Positions 50,601 to 58,003 of a DNA stretch of 64,000 nucleotides are shown here, one piece after another. The notes below the pieces were generated by a model. That model saw only the letters and a program-made list of their open reading frames with translations. It made no database searches and had not been told where the DNA came from. The stretch lies in assembly GCA_037576195.1 (NCBI GenBank), contig CM075102.1, positions 34,344,745 to 34,408,744 on the forward strand. The letters are read 5' to 3'. The stretch's first letter is position 1; each line of letters opens with the position of its first letter. The position numbers and the translations under genes were made by a program. This DNA comes from Phytoseiulus persimilis (Eukaryota > Arthropoda > Arachnida > Mesostigmata > Phytoseiidae).

Positions 50601-53600
50601 AATCTACTCCCGGCGTTCCAGGTTCTCCAGTTCGACTCGGAACACTCTCGCAAGAAATTCTTGAGCAAGCTCGAGAAATTCCTGCTGGACCACAAGAAGA
50701 CCATGGAATGCATGAGCACGAGCCGGTACGTAAAAGTAGAACTCCCTCCGAGTCCCATCGAATCGCGTCGGTCAGATGAGTCATGTCAGCCGCACAGTCG
50801 TCAAGGAGAGAGCATCGATCGCGATAGACGAAGAACAACGTCATAGCGTGGACCGCGGTCGGGTCCATCAGCAGGGAGGTTGTCGTTGATTTGGATATTC
50901 CCGCGAATTCGGTTCACCGCTCAACGAACATACTTGGAATGGCTACGCGCGTATTTAACAAGATGACTTTCCGCTGACGGCCACCCCGAACAACCGGGCT
51001 CTCCCGTGTTGAATAATGGGACAAACGGTGATGCACTCCAGCTAACTGCATAGTAGACCAACGTCGTATGCTCGGGAACGACGAGGAAAGAAGTTGGCTA
51101 ATAAATATTGCAACACGAGTTTTCTCACCTCTTTCCAGGGAGCTGATGCTGGCCAATGCTGAGACGAAAGAGAAACGCCAGAAGCGTCTCGAACACTTCT
51201 TCAGGGAAGCTTACGCCTTGGTGAGTGAATGCATTAAACTCGCCTTCTCGACCTTTCACTTGGTTTTTCCGTTTTCTGTTTCATAATGAATTAGGCGAGC
51301 GGATTCCCGTCGCAGAGCACACGCAGACTCTTCTTTCGCTCGGTTGTGCAGCCCCCCTCCACGAGTCAGTCACCTCGAATCGGATCTTGCTGACAGCACG
51401 GTTGGGACTTGAAAGTCCTTCGACGACCTCTTTACCGCTGATCTTTTTTTTCGAGAGAGTTTCTCGAGCGAGCCTGAGCTGCATTTCCCCGCAGAGTTTA
51501 ATTTTTCCCTTGCATTTCTCAGACTTTCGGACTTAAGCCCGGCGAGAAGCGGAAACTCGAACAAGTTGGAAACGACGTCATCATGGTAATGCGGACCTCG
51601 TTGTCCAAGAAGGAGTTCGCCGAGGCCCTGGGCATGAAACCCGACTCGCTATTCGTCAAACAAATGTTCAACTGCGTTGACAAGGACAAGGACGGTCGAA
51701 TTTCATTCCAAGAATTTCTCGACACGGTCGTACTTTTCACAAGGTGAGAGACAGCTGTTGAACCCGAGCTGCGCATTCCAAACTCGAGTTCAGTTTCGGC
51801 GCTACTTCGGAAATCGTGACGGCTCAAAAGTCTTCCGGGTATCTCGTATACAGGACGCGAGCTCGAGATTCACTATTTATATCACGGTGGAATATGTCAT
51901 GATACCTCCGTTTTCCCGATTTGCGACGGCGACAAATCTTCGTTCCGAGTTAGGTTCTTGTGACAAGTTCTACGTATCAGCATCGAATAGCTGTTCGCCA
52001 GCTCTCCGTTCATTATGAACCATGACACCTGGTCGTACATCTGCCCCCCCCCCTCCCCCTCCTCCCCGTTCCCTGTCAAAAATTGCTGATCCCCAATCGT
52101 CGCGTCTCACTGCCCTCGCGAGACGATCGCAGCAGGAGGGGAGGAGACAGAGGAACATATTCAACGCGATCCATGCAGGCGCTGTCAATGAAATCTAGGA
52201 ATTGTTTACAGCTACTCAGTTGTAAATATCCTCCGCGGCTCCCGCTTTCCGCAGTTCCAGTGCGTTCCGCTTCTTCTTCTTCTTCTTTGCTTCTCCATGG
52301 TGTGCGTTCTTATCATGGCGTGTCTCGTTTGTCGCATCGTTCTTCTTTCGTGATCCTAGGAGTCCTCCTCCTCTCCTCGTCTGGTGGCGTCTTCATCCGC
52401 GCTGTAATTTGTAACCCGAGTGGGGGATGATGCCCGTCCCTGTGGCGCGGTGGTAGCAGCCTTCTTTCTTCCTTGCTGAAGCCGGCTAGTCCCAACGAAC
52501 TCTATCTAGAAGGAGAGGGCAGCTGCGACGCGGAGGCGCGACTTACTCCTTTGTCTGGGGCAAATGACAGCCGACATGTCGACAACCCTTTGCTCGATGA
52601 CGACGGCGACAATAAAGATAGAGGAGGCTGTAGCAGAGGGGAACGAGGAAACGAATCAACAACTCTTCAATTTTCCTGAGCAACCGCGAATTTCCTGCGG
52701 AGTTCCCCACCAGGGCCCCGGTCCTGTTCCATCTGGCCGGCTGTCTGATCCGAAGGCCCCGAAAAGCCGCAGTCGCGCAGTTGGAGTTCAGGAGAACATC
52801 GGAGTGTTTCATGACAGCTCCGCGCGGTAATCGTAATTAATTTCGATAAAGAGCTCGCTGCAACGGTGGCCGGCTGAGAATGGGGAAGTGGAGTTCATTC
52901 GTGAGCTTCCATCTGGCGTCAGTGCTGGGAGCGGCGGCGGCGATGATGAAGCCCTTCCTGCGGCGCGGCAAAACAGATACACGCCGCAAGCAGCGAGAAT
53001 AAGAGAGCGCCTGATAACAGACATTACCACCAGAGGGGCGAGCAACTCCTCGCGGCTCGAAACGAAATGTCTGCAGAGAAGTTCGCAGGGAATCAGATGG
53101 AGTTGACGCCCTTCCGTTCCAGGGGGAAATCCGAGGACAAGTTCCGTATCATCTTCGACATGTGCGATAACGACGGCAACGGCGAAATCGACAAGGAGGA
53201 GCTGACCAAGATGCTGAGATCGCTCGTCGACATCGCGAAAGCGAACTCGCTGACGGAACACCAGACCATGGAAATCATTCAAGGCATGTTCGCGACGGCT
53301 GGCCTGGAAAACAAGGACAGACTGGATTACGACGATTTCAAAGCGATCATGAAGGAGTATCGCGGGGATTTCATCGCCATCGGACTCGACTGCAAGGGTA
53401 CGTCGCCGCCGACTCTAATCGCTCGAAGAGCCATGACATCCATCCGAATGATTCTCGATCCGCCCCAAATCCCTCTCGGCTCGAGACCCAGAGAATCCTC
53501 AGTCGGAGTCATCTTCAGCGCTTCGTTCTCTGTTTCGTTCGAATGCTCCTCCGTGCTTCCCACGCTAGCTCATGAGGACAGAGTTGTTCGTCCCGTTCGA

Positions 53601-56600
53601 AACCGCTCGGTTGCAATCCCTCCGCGGCTGATAATGCTGGATCTGGAATTTGAATGTGCGAGGCGGTTGAATCGAGTAACTTTTCCGAGGTGCTCGAGCC
53701 GATGAGCAGATCCAAGAGCAGATCGCGGAGCTTGACAGCGGGAATATTTTCAATTTCAGGAGCCAACCAAAACTTCCTGGACACGTCAACGAATGTTGCT
53801 CGTATGACTTCTTTCCAAATCCCTCAGAACTACGAACCTCGCCCTTCGAAGATGGTTCAAAAGTGGAACGAGATCGCAACTTTCCTCGAAGAGAACCGTC
53901 AGCACATCTTTTACCTGTTCGTTTTCTACGTCACGACGTTCGTTCTTTTCTTCGAACGCTATTTCTGTGAGTTCGCACTTCCTTTGTGCCGGGAAACCTT
54001 TTTCCCCGAGAGATCCTATCGCGTGCGGAAGTCGACGGCGGGAGGGAATGACGCAGAAGTTCACTGCACGACTTCGAGCACGAAATTTTGAATTCCCCCA
54101 GATTACGCTTATCAAGCGGAGCACATGGATCTGCGTCACGTGATGGGTGCCGGAATCGCGATCACGAGAGGATCGGCGGCGTCTCTATCGTTCGCCTACA
54201 GCTTGCTGCTGTTGACGATGTGCCGGAATCTCATAACGAAGATTCGCGAAACGCCCATACAGCAGTACATACCGCTCGACTCCCATGTGCAGTTCCACAA
54301 AATTGTCGCTTACACCGGCGCGGTGTTCTCCTGTGAGTCTTCATCGAGTTCAGTTGATACACCGACGAGGCCAACGACAGTGGTCGACCAAGTCCTCAAT
54401 ACGAAACGTTATGCTTTTCTCGTTGCAGTTGTCCATACGGTGGGCCACTACATCAACTTCTATCATGTTTCGACCCAGCCGGCCGAGCACCTGAGGTGTA
54501 TGACGAAGGAGATGCAGTTCGACTCGGATTTCAAGTCGCAGTTTTCCTTCTGGGTTTTCCAAACGATCACCGGAACGACCGGGCTCGCCCTGTACGTCGT
54601 GCTGAGCATTATTTACGTGTTCGCTCACCCGAGGATCCGTCAGAAGGCCTACAGCTACTTCTGGTCCACCCATAAACTCTACTATCTGTTCTACATTCTG
54701 TGCCTCCTCCATGGACAAGCCAAGTTGACCGGGGTGAGTCGTCCGCGGGCATCGATCTTCTCTCACTTACTTCCCTTTCAGCGGATTGTCAGTCGACAGC
54801 TTTTCATGACAGGGAAGGGAGCGTCTTTCGAGCCGGGAAGGAAGGGTCCCGCTACCTTTACTGCTTCCTCGCCCGTTCTCGTGACGCCGCCACCTGACGC
54901 GGCTAATCTCGTTCTCTCCGTTCGCAGAGCCCCCGCTTCTGGATCTTCTTCATAATCCCCGGAATCTTCTTCGTACTTGACAAGGTCGTTTCCCTCCAGA
55001 CGAAGTTTATGGAGCTTGAAGTCCTTAAAACCGATCTGCTGCCCAGCGATGTGACCAAGGTCAAGTTTGCGCGACCGCCGAGCTTCAAATACCTTTCCGG
55101 TCAATGGGTAGGTGTCTTTTTTTGCTCAGGCTCATTGCCCTGAGAATCTTCGACACTGGCTCGGCCAGGCTCTGCTCGCCTCGATGCGTATCCGTCGTCG
55201 GCGGCGGCGATCGCCCCCCCCCCCCCCCTCAGACCCGCTACGATGTGGGACACTCGAGCCTAAGTTATGGTAGCCGATAGCCTGAATCAGCCGGCCTGAG
55301 TGCGGAGGAACTAACGGGTAACTTGAACCGCAGGCTCGCATATCATGTACCGGATTCCGGTCAAATGAGTACCACTCGCTGACACTCACATCGGCGCCAC
55401 ATGATAACTTCCTCTCGGTGCACGTCAAGGCCCAGGGCCCTTGGACGTGGAAGCTGCGAAACTACTTCGATCCAAACAACCTTCCCGACCGCGCGGCTCC
55501 TAAGATCCGTCTCGAGGGGCCTTTCGGAGGTGGAAACCAGGATTGGTAAGTCTCCCTGCCCCAATTGGCCCCGGGCAAGCAGGCGTCCAGCTCCGGCCCA
55601 CACGCTCGCTCGCTCGCTCGCCCGCCCGCCCGCCCGCCCGCACACACACGCGCTCACACACTCAACCACAGAACGGAAAACATACAGATCCGCACGAAAG
55701 CAGACGTACGGCCAGAGAGGATGAAACGAGGAAAGAAAACAGTGGAAAAACCTACAGACCAAGAGAGCGCTAATCGAATCAACGCTTCTTTCTGTGCTCA
55801 GGTACAAATTCGAGGTAGCCGTAATGGTGGGCGGCGGAATCGGCGTAACTCCTTACGCTTCCATCCTCAATGACTTGGTGTTCGGCACGTCAACGAACCG
55901 GTATTCCGGAGTGGCCTGCAAGAAGGTACGAGGCTTGCTGTTCGGCTCGCGCAGCATCCGAGTGAAACTGTTCACGGTGGTTTCGATTGCGCCGCTAACG
56001 CAAATCTCCCGCAGGTGTACTTCCTCTGGATCTGTCCGTCCCACAAACATTTCGAGTGGTTCATCGACGTCCTGCGCGATGTCGAGCGTAAGGATGTGAC
56101 CAACGTCCTCGAAATCCACATTTTCATAACGCAGTTCTTCCACAAGTTCGATCTTCGAACCACAATGCTGGTGAGTGCGACTGGTATCGGTGGACTGTAT
56201 TTCGGGGTGGCACGGAGAGATTGTGCTCTCTGTCTGTTATTCGAGCAAACACTTCGGAGCTTTTATCAGACAGCTGACACTCTCCTCTCTGAGAATCTCA
56301 GAAGCGGCTATTTCGGCGAGCATTCCGAGAAGAAAAAAAAAACAAAACGAGCGGGAAGGAGGAGCAGCTGCTCCACGGCCACACCTGTAGATTTTAGAGT
56401 GGGTGAATAATATCCGAGCGGAGAACGAAAGGCTTCGCCCGCGGGCCACGGCAGGAAGGCCCGGAGGGGGGCGGGACAGTGCGAACGTTCGCTGAGCTCT
56501 GGGAAATGCTAACGAAGACGTTCTCTCTTTGTGCCGTTTCAGTACATTTGCGAGAACCACTTCCAGCGAATCTCGAATCATTCGATGTTCACGGGACTGA

Positions 56601-56797
56601 AGGCTATCAATCATTTCGGCAGACCCGACATGACGGCGTTCCTCCGCTTCGTGCAGACTCAACACGCCTACGTGAGCAAGGTCGGCGTCTTCTCCTGCGG
56701 GCCGACAGCTCTCACCAAGACCATAAACACATCGGTTGAAACCGTCAACACCGCGAGGAAATTGCCCTATTTCATCCACCACTACGAAAACTTCTAG
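11506..56797 (+). CDS. Duox: Dual oxidase (Duox), 25 coding exons, 1,511 aa predicted
   Basis: This calcium-regulated NADPH oxidase makes extracellular hydrogen peroxide. Coding segments: 11506-11614, 36723-36821, 40546-40707, 41146-41333, 42069-42270, 43883-44049, 45152-45309, 46187-46362, 46914-47086, 47459-47759, 48547-48684, 49253-49357, 49616-49821, 50622-50725, 51139-51220, 51523-51743, 53123-53397, 53760-53966, 54102-54332, 54429-54733, 54928-55107, 55334-55545, 55802-55925, 56015-56170, 56543-56797. They total 4,536 nt with every phase matching. Seen in order: signal peptide (1-27), peroxidase-like domain (about 45-570, proximal H352), TM1 (about 609-632), EF-hands (843-854, 879-890), NOX core with H1090/H1104 and H1183/H1196, FAD motif HSLTLTSAP (1277-1285), NADPH motif GGGIGVTP (1344-1351), CGP (1479-1481), C-terminal F1511. 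Sequons at N115, N215, N365 and N589 lie on the outer side. The length is normal for the family. Exon 1 is the least certain part. No Duox maturation factor (DuoxA) gene was seen nearby. Confidence 0.96.
15451..15469 (+). repeat. CT microsatellite
   Basis: A short CT run within intron 1 with one interruption. No associated feature. Confidence 0.85.
16745..16757 (+). repeat. Poly-G run (13)
   Basis: A G homopolymer in intron 1. Its length is likely variable or poorly sequenced. Confidence 0.9.
20395..20696 (-). mobile_element. Complete tRNA-derived SINE with target-site duplications
   Basis: Identical 14-bp direct repeats (ctcgagccaggtct) lie at 20395-20408 and 20683-20696 and bracket an element of about 274 bp on the minus strand. 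Its 5' head (20601-20683) resembles a tRNA. The A box at 20663-20673 matches TGGCnnAGTGG at all but one fixed position, and the B box at 20609-20619 matches GGTTCGAnnCC fully. The ends pair over only about five bases, so it is not a working tRNA. The head is followed by an A-rich linker (about 20589-20600), a unique body, and a perfect 6-bp hairpin (20418-20434) just before the 3' end. Head, body, hairpin tail and duplications together indicate a LINE-mobilised SINE inserted in Duox intron 1, antisense to the gene. Confidence 0.85.
20601..20683 (-). other. tRNA-like head of the SINE (not a functional tRNA)
   Basis: The 83-nt segment carries an internal RNA polymerase III promoter (A box 20663-20673, B box 20609-20619). 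The first and last five bases can pair, but the T stem has a mismatch next to the acceptor. The D and anticodon regions do not fold into standard arms and instead contain two other strong hairpins. No anticodon can be assigned. It is therefore a degenerate tRNA descendant, probably still able to drive SINE transcription. Confidence 0.75.
26201..26243 (+). repeat. CT-rich microsatellite
   Basis: A pyrimidine tract of CTCCC and CT units with two interruptions, in intron 1. Confidence 0.9.
36723..36821 (+). CDS. Duox: Duox exon 2: start of peroxidase-like domain
   Basis: Acceptor ttgcag, donor gtaagt; phase 1 in and 1 out. It encodes the hallmark Duox N-terminal motif [12 protein letters not shown] (about residues 53-64), followed by QDWGAV. 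Confidence 0.96.
36822..40545 (+). other. Duox intron 2 (3.7 kb)
   Basis: It begins gtaagt and ends ttcag. It contains a 197-codon stop-free stretch (39792-40385, no in-frame ATG near its start) with an opposite-strand ORF over its middle. A second open stretch lies at 37801-38169. Neither resembles a known family. No repeats of note. Confidence 0.75.
40546..40707 (+). CDS. Duox: Duox exon 3: peroxidase-like domain
   Basis: Phase 1 in and 1 out. It carries the conserved [14 protein letters not shown] and DRPSPR motifs and an N-glycosylation sequon at N115 (NLT). Donor gtgagt. Confidence 0.96.
41146..41333 (+). CDS. Duox: Duox exon 4: peroxidase-like domain, distal haem-side region
   Basis: Phase 1 in and 0 out. 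GQMISSE at 124-130 aligns by eye with the GQFxDHD distal motif of animal haem peroxidases, so the distal His is Ser here. It also carries CDEMYD and [10 protein letters not shown], both typical of Duox. Confidence 0.97.
41746..41764 (+). repeat. GCTC tetranucleotide repeat
   Basis: About four to five GCTC units in intron 4. The same unit recurs in intron 22. Confidence 0.85.
42069..42270 (+). CDS. Duox: Duox exon 5: peroxidase-like domain
   Basis: Phase 0 in and 1 out. It encodes [12 protein letters not shown] (193-204), a conserved peroxidase-domain motif, a sequon at N215 (NGT), and RVPLFNSP. Donor gtaagt. Confidence 0.97.
42271..43882 (+). other. Duox intron 5 (1.6 kb)
   Basis: It begins gtaagt and ends cgtag. 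Only short ORFs occur, on both strands. Nothing else seen. Confidence 0.8.
43883..44049 (+). CDS. Duox: Duox exon 6: peroxidase-like domain
   Basis: Phase 1 in and 0 out. It encodes [13 protein letters not shown] and [10 protein letters not shown], the helix shared by animal peroxidases, and DWSDEEIF. The acceptor is cccgtag and the donor gtgagc. Confidence 0.97.
44050..45151 (+). other. Duox intron 6 (1.1 kb)
   Basis: It contains most of a 245-codon open stretch (44028-44765) in a frame different from exon 6. That stretch has no ATG at its start and no recognisable domain; it is probably chance in G+C-rich sequence. Confidence 0.75.
45152..45309 (+). CDS. Duox: Duox exon 7: proximal haem histidine
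   Basis: Phase 0 in and 2 out. It encodes [18 protein letters not shown] and [18 protein letters not shown]352 in this last motif aligns with the proximal haem-ligand histidine of animal peroxidases. The donor is gtttgt, weaker than at the other exons. Confidence 0.97.
46187..46362 (+). CDS. Duox: Duox exon 8: peroxidase-like domain
   Basis: Phase 2 in and 1 out. It encodes a sequon at N365 (NCT), [21 protein letters not shown] and CSDVR, all at the family positions. Donor gtgggt. Confidence 0.96.
46914..47086 (+). CDS. Duox: Duox exon 9: peroxidase-like domain
   Basis: Phase 1 in and 0 out. It encodes [19 protein letters not shown], then [15 protein letters not shown], the latter a strongly conserved animal-peroxidase motif. 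Donor gtctgt. Confidence 0.97.
47459..47759 (+). CDS. Duox: Duox exon 10: end of peroxidase-like domain
   Basis: Phase 0 in and 1 out; the largest coding exon apart from exon 20. It encodes [27 protein letters not shown] and [11 protein letters not shown], the C-terminal helices of the peroxidase fold. Donor gtacgc. Confidence 0.97.
47760..48546 (+). other. Duox intron 10 (787 bp)
   Basis: It begins gtacgc and ends tcgcag. The exon 10 reading frame and one overlapping frame stay open into the intron for several hundred bases. The splice and the downstream family match (GDPCPQP) leave no doubt it is intronic. Confidence 0.85.
48547..48684 (+). CDS. Duox: Duox exon 11: juxtamembrane segment and TM1
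   Basis: Phase 1 in and 1 out. It encodes DPCPQP, a sequon at N589 (NST), and LEPC; Cys582 and Cys596 are well placed for a disulphide. Most of transmembrane segment 1 follows (about 609-624), entered from the outside. Donor gtaagt. Confidence 0.97.
49253..49357 (+). CDS. Duox: Duox exon 12: end of TM1 and basic stop-transfer region
   Basis: Phase 1 in and 1 out. After the last part of TM1 comes a strongly basic run ([16 protein letters not shown]), as expected on the cytosolic side. It is followed by intron 12, whose 258 bases are a multiple of three and contain no in-frame stop. Confidence 0.94.
49616..49821 (+). CDS. Duox: Duox exon 13: cytosolic region before the EF-hands
   Basis: Phase 1 in and 0 out. 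It encodes [18 protein letters not shown] and [12 protein letters not shown], which fit the PH-like segment of Duox. Donor gtaagg. Confidence 0.95.
50622..50725 (+). CDS. Duox: Duox exon 14: cytosolic region
   Basis: Phase 0 in and 2 out. It encodes [20 protein letters not shown] and LLDHKKTM, a conserved charged helix in Duox. Donor gtacgt. Confidence 0.94.
51139..51220 (+). CDS. Duox: Duox exon 15: cytosolic helix
   Basis: At 82 nt this is the shortest coding exon; phase 2 in and 0 out. It encodes [20 protein letters not shown], a highly conserved Duox helix preceding the EF-hands. Donor gtgagt. Confidence 0.95.
51523..51743 (+). CDS. Duox: Duox exon 16: EF-hand 1
   Basis: Phase 0 in and 2 out. 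A linker leads to [18 protein letters not shown] and a canonical 12-residue calcium loop [12 protein letters not shown] (843-854), with Asp at positions 1, 3 and 5 and Glu at 12. Donor gtgaga. Confidence 0.97.
51744..53122 (+). other. Duox intron 16 (1.4 kb)
   Basis: It contains a C-rich tract (52044-52068) and a TTC repeat (52271-52288). Its last 56 bases, from an ATG at 53067, are open in frame with exon 17; I read this as chance, not an alternative start. Otherwise nothing seen. Confidence 0.8.
52271..52288 (+). repeat. TTC trinucleotide repeat
   Basis: About five TTC units in intron 16. Confidence 0.8.
53123..53397 (+). CDS. Duox: Duox exon 17: EF-hand 2 and degenerate third EF-like unit
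   Basis: Phase 2 in and 1 out. It encodes KFRIIFDMC and a canonical loop [12 protein letters not shown] (879-890), all chelating positions filled. A weaker EF-like unit (about [16 protein letters not shown]) lacks a full loop. It ends with the family motif GLDCKG. Donor gtacgt. Confidence 0.97.
53760..53966 (+). CDS. Duox: Duox exon 18: entry into NOX membrane core
   Basis: Phase 1 in and 1 out. It encodes [18 protein letters not shown], then [19 protein letters not shown] and a transmembrane helix ([14 protein letters not shown]). Donor gtgagt; the next intron is 135 bp. Confidence 0.97.
54102..54332 (+). CDS. Duox: Duox exon 19: NOX core with first haem histidine
   Basis: Phase 1 in and 1 out. 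It encodes [17 protein letters not shown], a membrane helix ending in MCRNLITK, and [11 protein letters not shown]1090 is the first ligand of haem pair 1. It is followed by intron 19 (96 bp), which is stop-free and a multiple of three. Confidence 0.97.
54429..54733 (+). CDS. Duox: Duox exon 20: remaining haem histidines
   Basis: Phase 1 in and 0 out; the largest coding exon (305 nt). [10 protein letters not shown] supplies H1104. The segment [16 protein letters not shown] supplies H1183 and H1196, spaced 13 apart as in NOX enzymes. It also encodes the transmembrane helix around [16 protein letters not shown]. Donor gtgagt. Confidence 0.97.
54928..55107 (+). CDS. Duox: Duox exon 21: start of FAD-binding module
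   Basis: Sixty whole codons, phase 0 in and 0 out. It encodes SPRFWIFF, the last membrane helix, [13 protein letters not shown] and YLSGQW, the entry to the flavin-binding barrel. Donor gtaggt. Confidence 0.97.
55214..55228 (+). repeat. Poly-C run (15)
   Basis: A homopolymer in intron 21, directly after a GGCGGCGGCGATCG stretch. A length error here would not affect coding. Confidence 0.9.
55334..55545 (+). CDS. Duox: Duox exon 22: FAD-binding motif
   Basis: Phase 0 in and 2 out. It encodes [15 protein letters not shown] with the FAD motif at 1277-1285, [13 protein letters not shown], and [11 protein letters not shown]. Donor gtaagt. The preceding intron 21 carries a 15-base poly-C run that could be prone to assembly error. 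Confidence 0.97.
55604..55660 (+). repeat. Compound GCTC / CCCG / CA repeat
   Basis: About four GCTC units pass into five CCCG units and then a CA run, all within the 256-bp intron 22. This is a step-wise evolved compound microsatellite. Confidence 0.9.
55802..55925 (+). CDS. Duox: Duox exon 23: NADPH-binding glycine motif
   Basis: Phase 2 in and 0 out. It encodes [20 protein letters not shown], the NADPH pyrophosphate-binding loop at 1344-1351, and [18 protein letters not shown], nearly invariant in arthropod Duox. Confidence 0.98.
56015..56170 (+). CDS. Duox: Duox exon 24: NADPH-binding domain
   Basis: Phase 0 in and 0 out, 52 codons. It encodes [20 protein letters not shown] and [20 protein letters not shown], both conserved in the NADPH-binding lobe. 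Donor gtgagt. Confidence 0.98.
56543..56797 (+). CDS. Duox: Duox exon 25: C-terminus and stop
   Basis: Phase 0 in, ending in TAG (56795-56797). It encodes [27 protein letters not shown] (CGP at 1479-1481, nicotinamide-side motif) and the terminal HHYENF. The C-terminal aromatic residue is typical of NOX/Duox flavoproteins. Confidence 0.98.
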   Translation, partial: YICENHFQRISNHSMFTGLKAINHFGRPDMTAFLRFVQTQHAYVSKVGVFSCGPTALTKTINTSVETVNTARKLPYFIHHYENF

Positions 56798-57310
56798 GCG
56801 ACAAACCAATTGTAGGACCCAAGTCCGCAGCTTGCCAGAAAAACTTACCATCCCACAAGTCACTGAATCTTTCGGATCGGTGTTCCGGTTCTCATCCGCG
56901 AACAGCGCTCGGTGCCGATCCAGCTCCGACGCTCGAGCTCGGCTGTTCTTGCAGCAGACTCTGAGCCGTGCCGGAAGATGACTGCTGGGAATCTGGAGTG
57001 ATTTCTCTTGGGAGCGCCGGTGGTGATTATCACCTCCACTTGTGGAGAAAAGTAAACCCAAAAGTTTCGGACAGTTGCAATCTTTGGATGTTGAGTAGAG
57101 AGAGGTTCGAGGGAAAAACGGCGGAGTCGATGCCATGAGACGTCGATGAACGTTTTTATTTATAAGACCTCGGAGAGGGATTCCGACGCTCCGTGAGAAG
57201 TGCCGGTAAAAATGCAGTTCACGGTTGTAATGCCATGTGCCGGTGAATGAGCATGAACGAGTAAATGAAAGATTACACAAATGATTAAATAAATGACCGG
57301 TTGTAATTTA
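56798..57310 (+). promoter_or_regulatory. Duox 3' UTR with poly(A) signal
   Basis: AATAAA occurs at 57288-57293, about 490 nt after the stop codon, followed by GT-rich sequence (gaccggttgtaattt). Cleavage is expected near 57305-57320. No earlier consensus signal was noticed in this stretch. The 3' end position is inferred. Confidence 0.55.
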
Positions 57311-57992
57311 TGAGCTGGATGACTCGATTCTTTCCTCACTCGCCCTTGAGCCGCTGATCATCCCACCACTGCCGAGTTCGGCGGCTCCTCTATTTGTGGA
57401 TTACCTGGCGCAGAACCCAAGGCGGCCACGGAGTCCGGAAGAAGCCAAGCTAACGACGGTTCAGTTCGGGAATCACTGATCGACATCATTCAACATGTCC
57501 ATCTCTCACAAGCGCGAGAATCCCTCTTTGATTGATCAGCGTCTCCTGCTCATTCGTTTCCAGCCGCCCACCGAGTTCTCTGTTCCCAAGTAAGATTGCC
57601 AGTAGGGTGTGCATTCAACTCCCGCCCCGAGCGAGACTACGACTCGGGAGTGGGGCAAGGTATTGCGATGAGCCTCAAGTTCAATCTCCCCCTAATGTTC
57701 CTCGTCCTTCTTTTGTGTTCCATTCTGAAAACATCGCGGTTTGCCTCCAGCCCGCGCCCCCGGAGCCACATTGACGGTCACGAAGGGGACACAGAGGAAG
57801 AGAGTCTCGGCCGGAGCAGAACTTACCTTCTCAATAGGTTTTTGGCGGATCAAGCAACTTAGGGCCGATCTCCTGCGCTGAGTCGTCGCTGCTGCTGTGT
57901 GAATAGAGCCCCCTTGCCGCTCCCCATTTTTCTCTCTTACTCGCATTGGTCCCGTATGGGAGCTCTCTCATTCTTCGTATTTCCTCTTGGTA

Positions 57993-58003
57993 CCCCCCCC
58001 CCC
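57993..58003 (+). repeat. Poly-C run (11)
   Basis: A C homopolymer in a pyrimidine-rich stretch ahead of an AG dinucleotide at 58018-58019. Confidence 0.85.

Noticed and set aside
53067-53122. ATG in frame just before exon 17 as an alternative Duox start
   Set aside because: It lies inside intron 16 directly before a good acceptor, and the protein would lack the peroxidase domain, TM1 and EF-hand 1. No promoter signal was seen.
54125-54955. A single 276-codon exon spanning exons 19-20 and beyond
   Set aside because: Family alignment requires removing 54333-54428 to restore the H1090-H1104 spacing, and a gtgagt donor ends the coding at 54733.
56237-57280. Treating the long antisense frame as an annotated gene
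   Set aside because: The exon part is explained by codon-aligned shadowing of Duox. There is no ATG at the start and no recognisable domain. Kept only as a finding.
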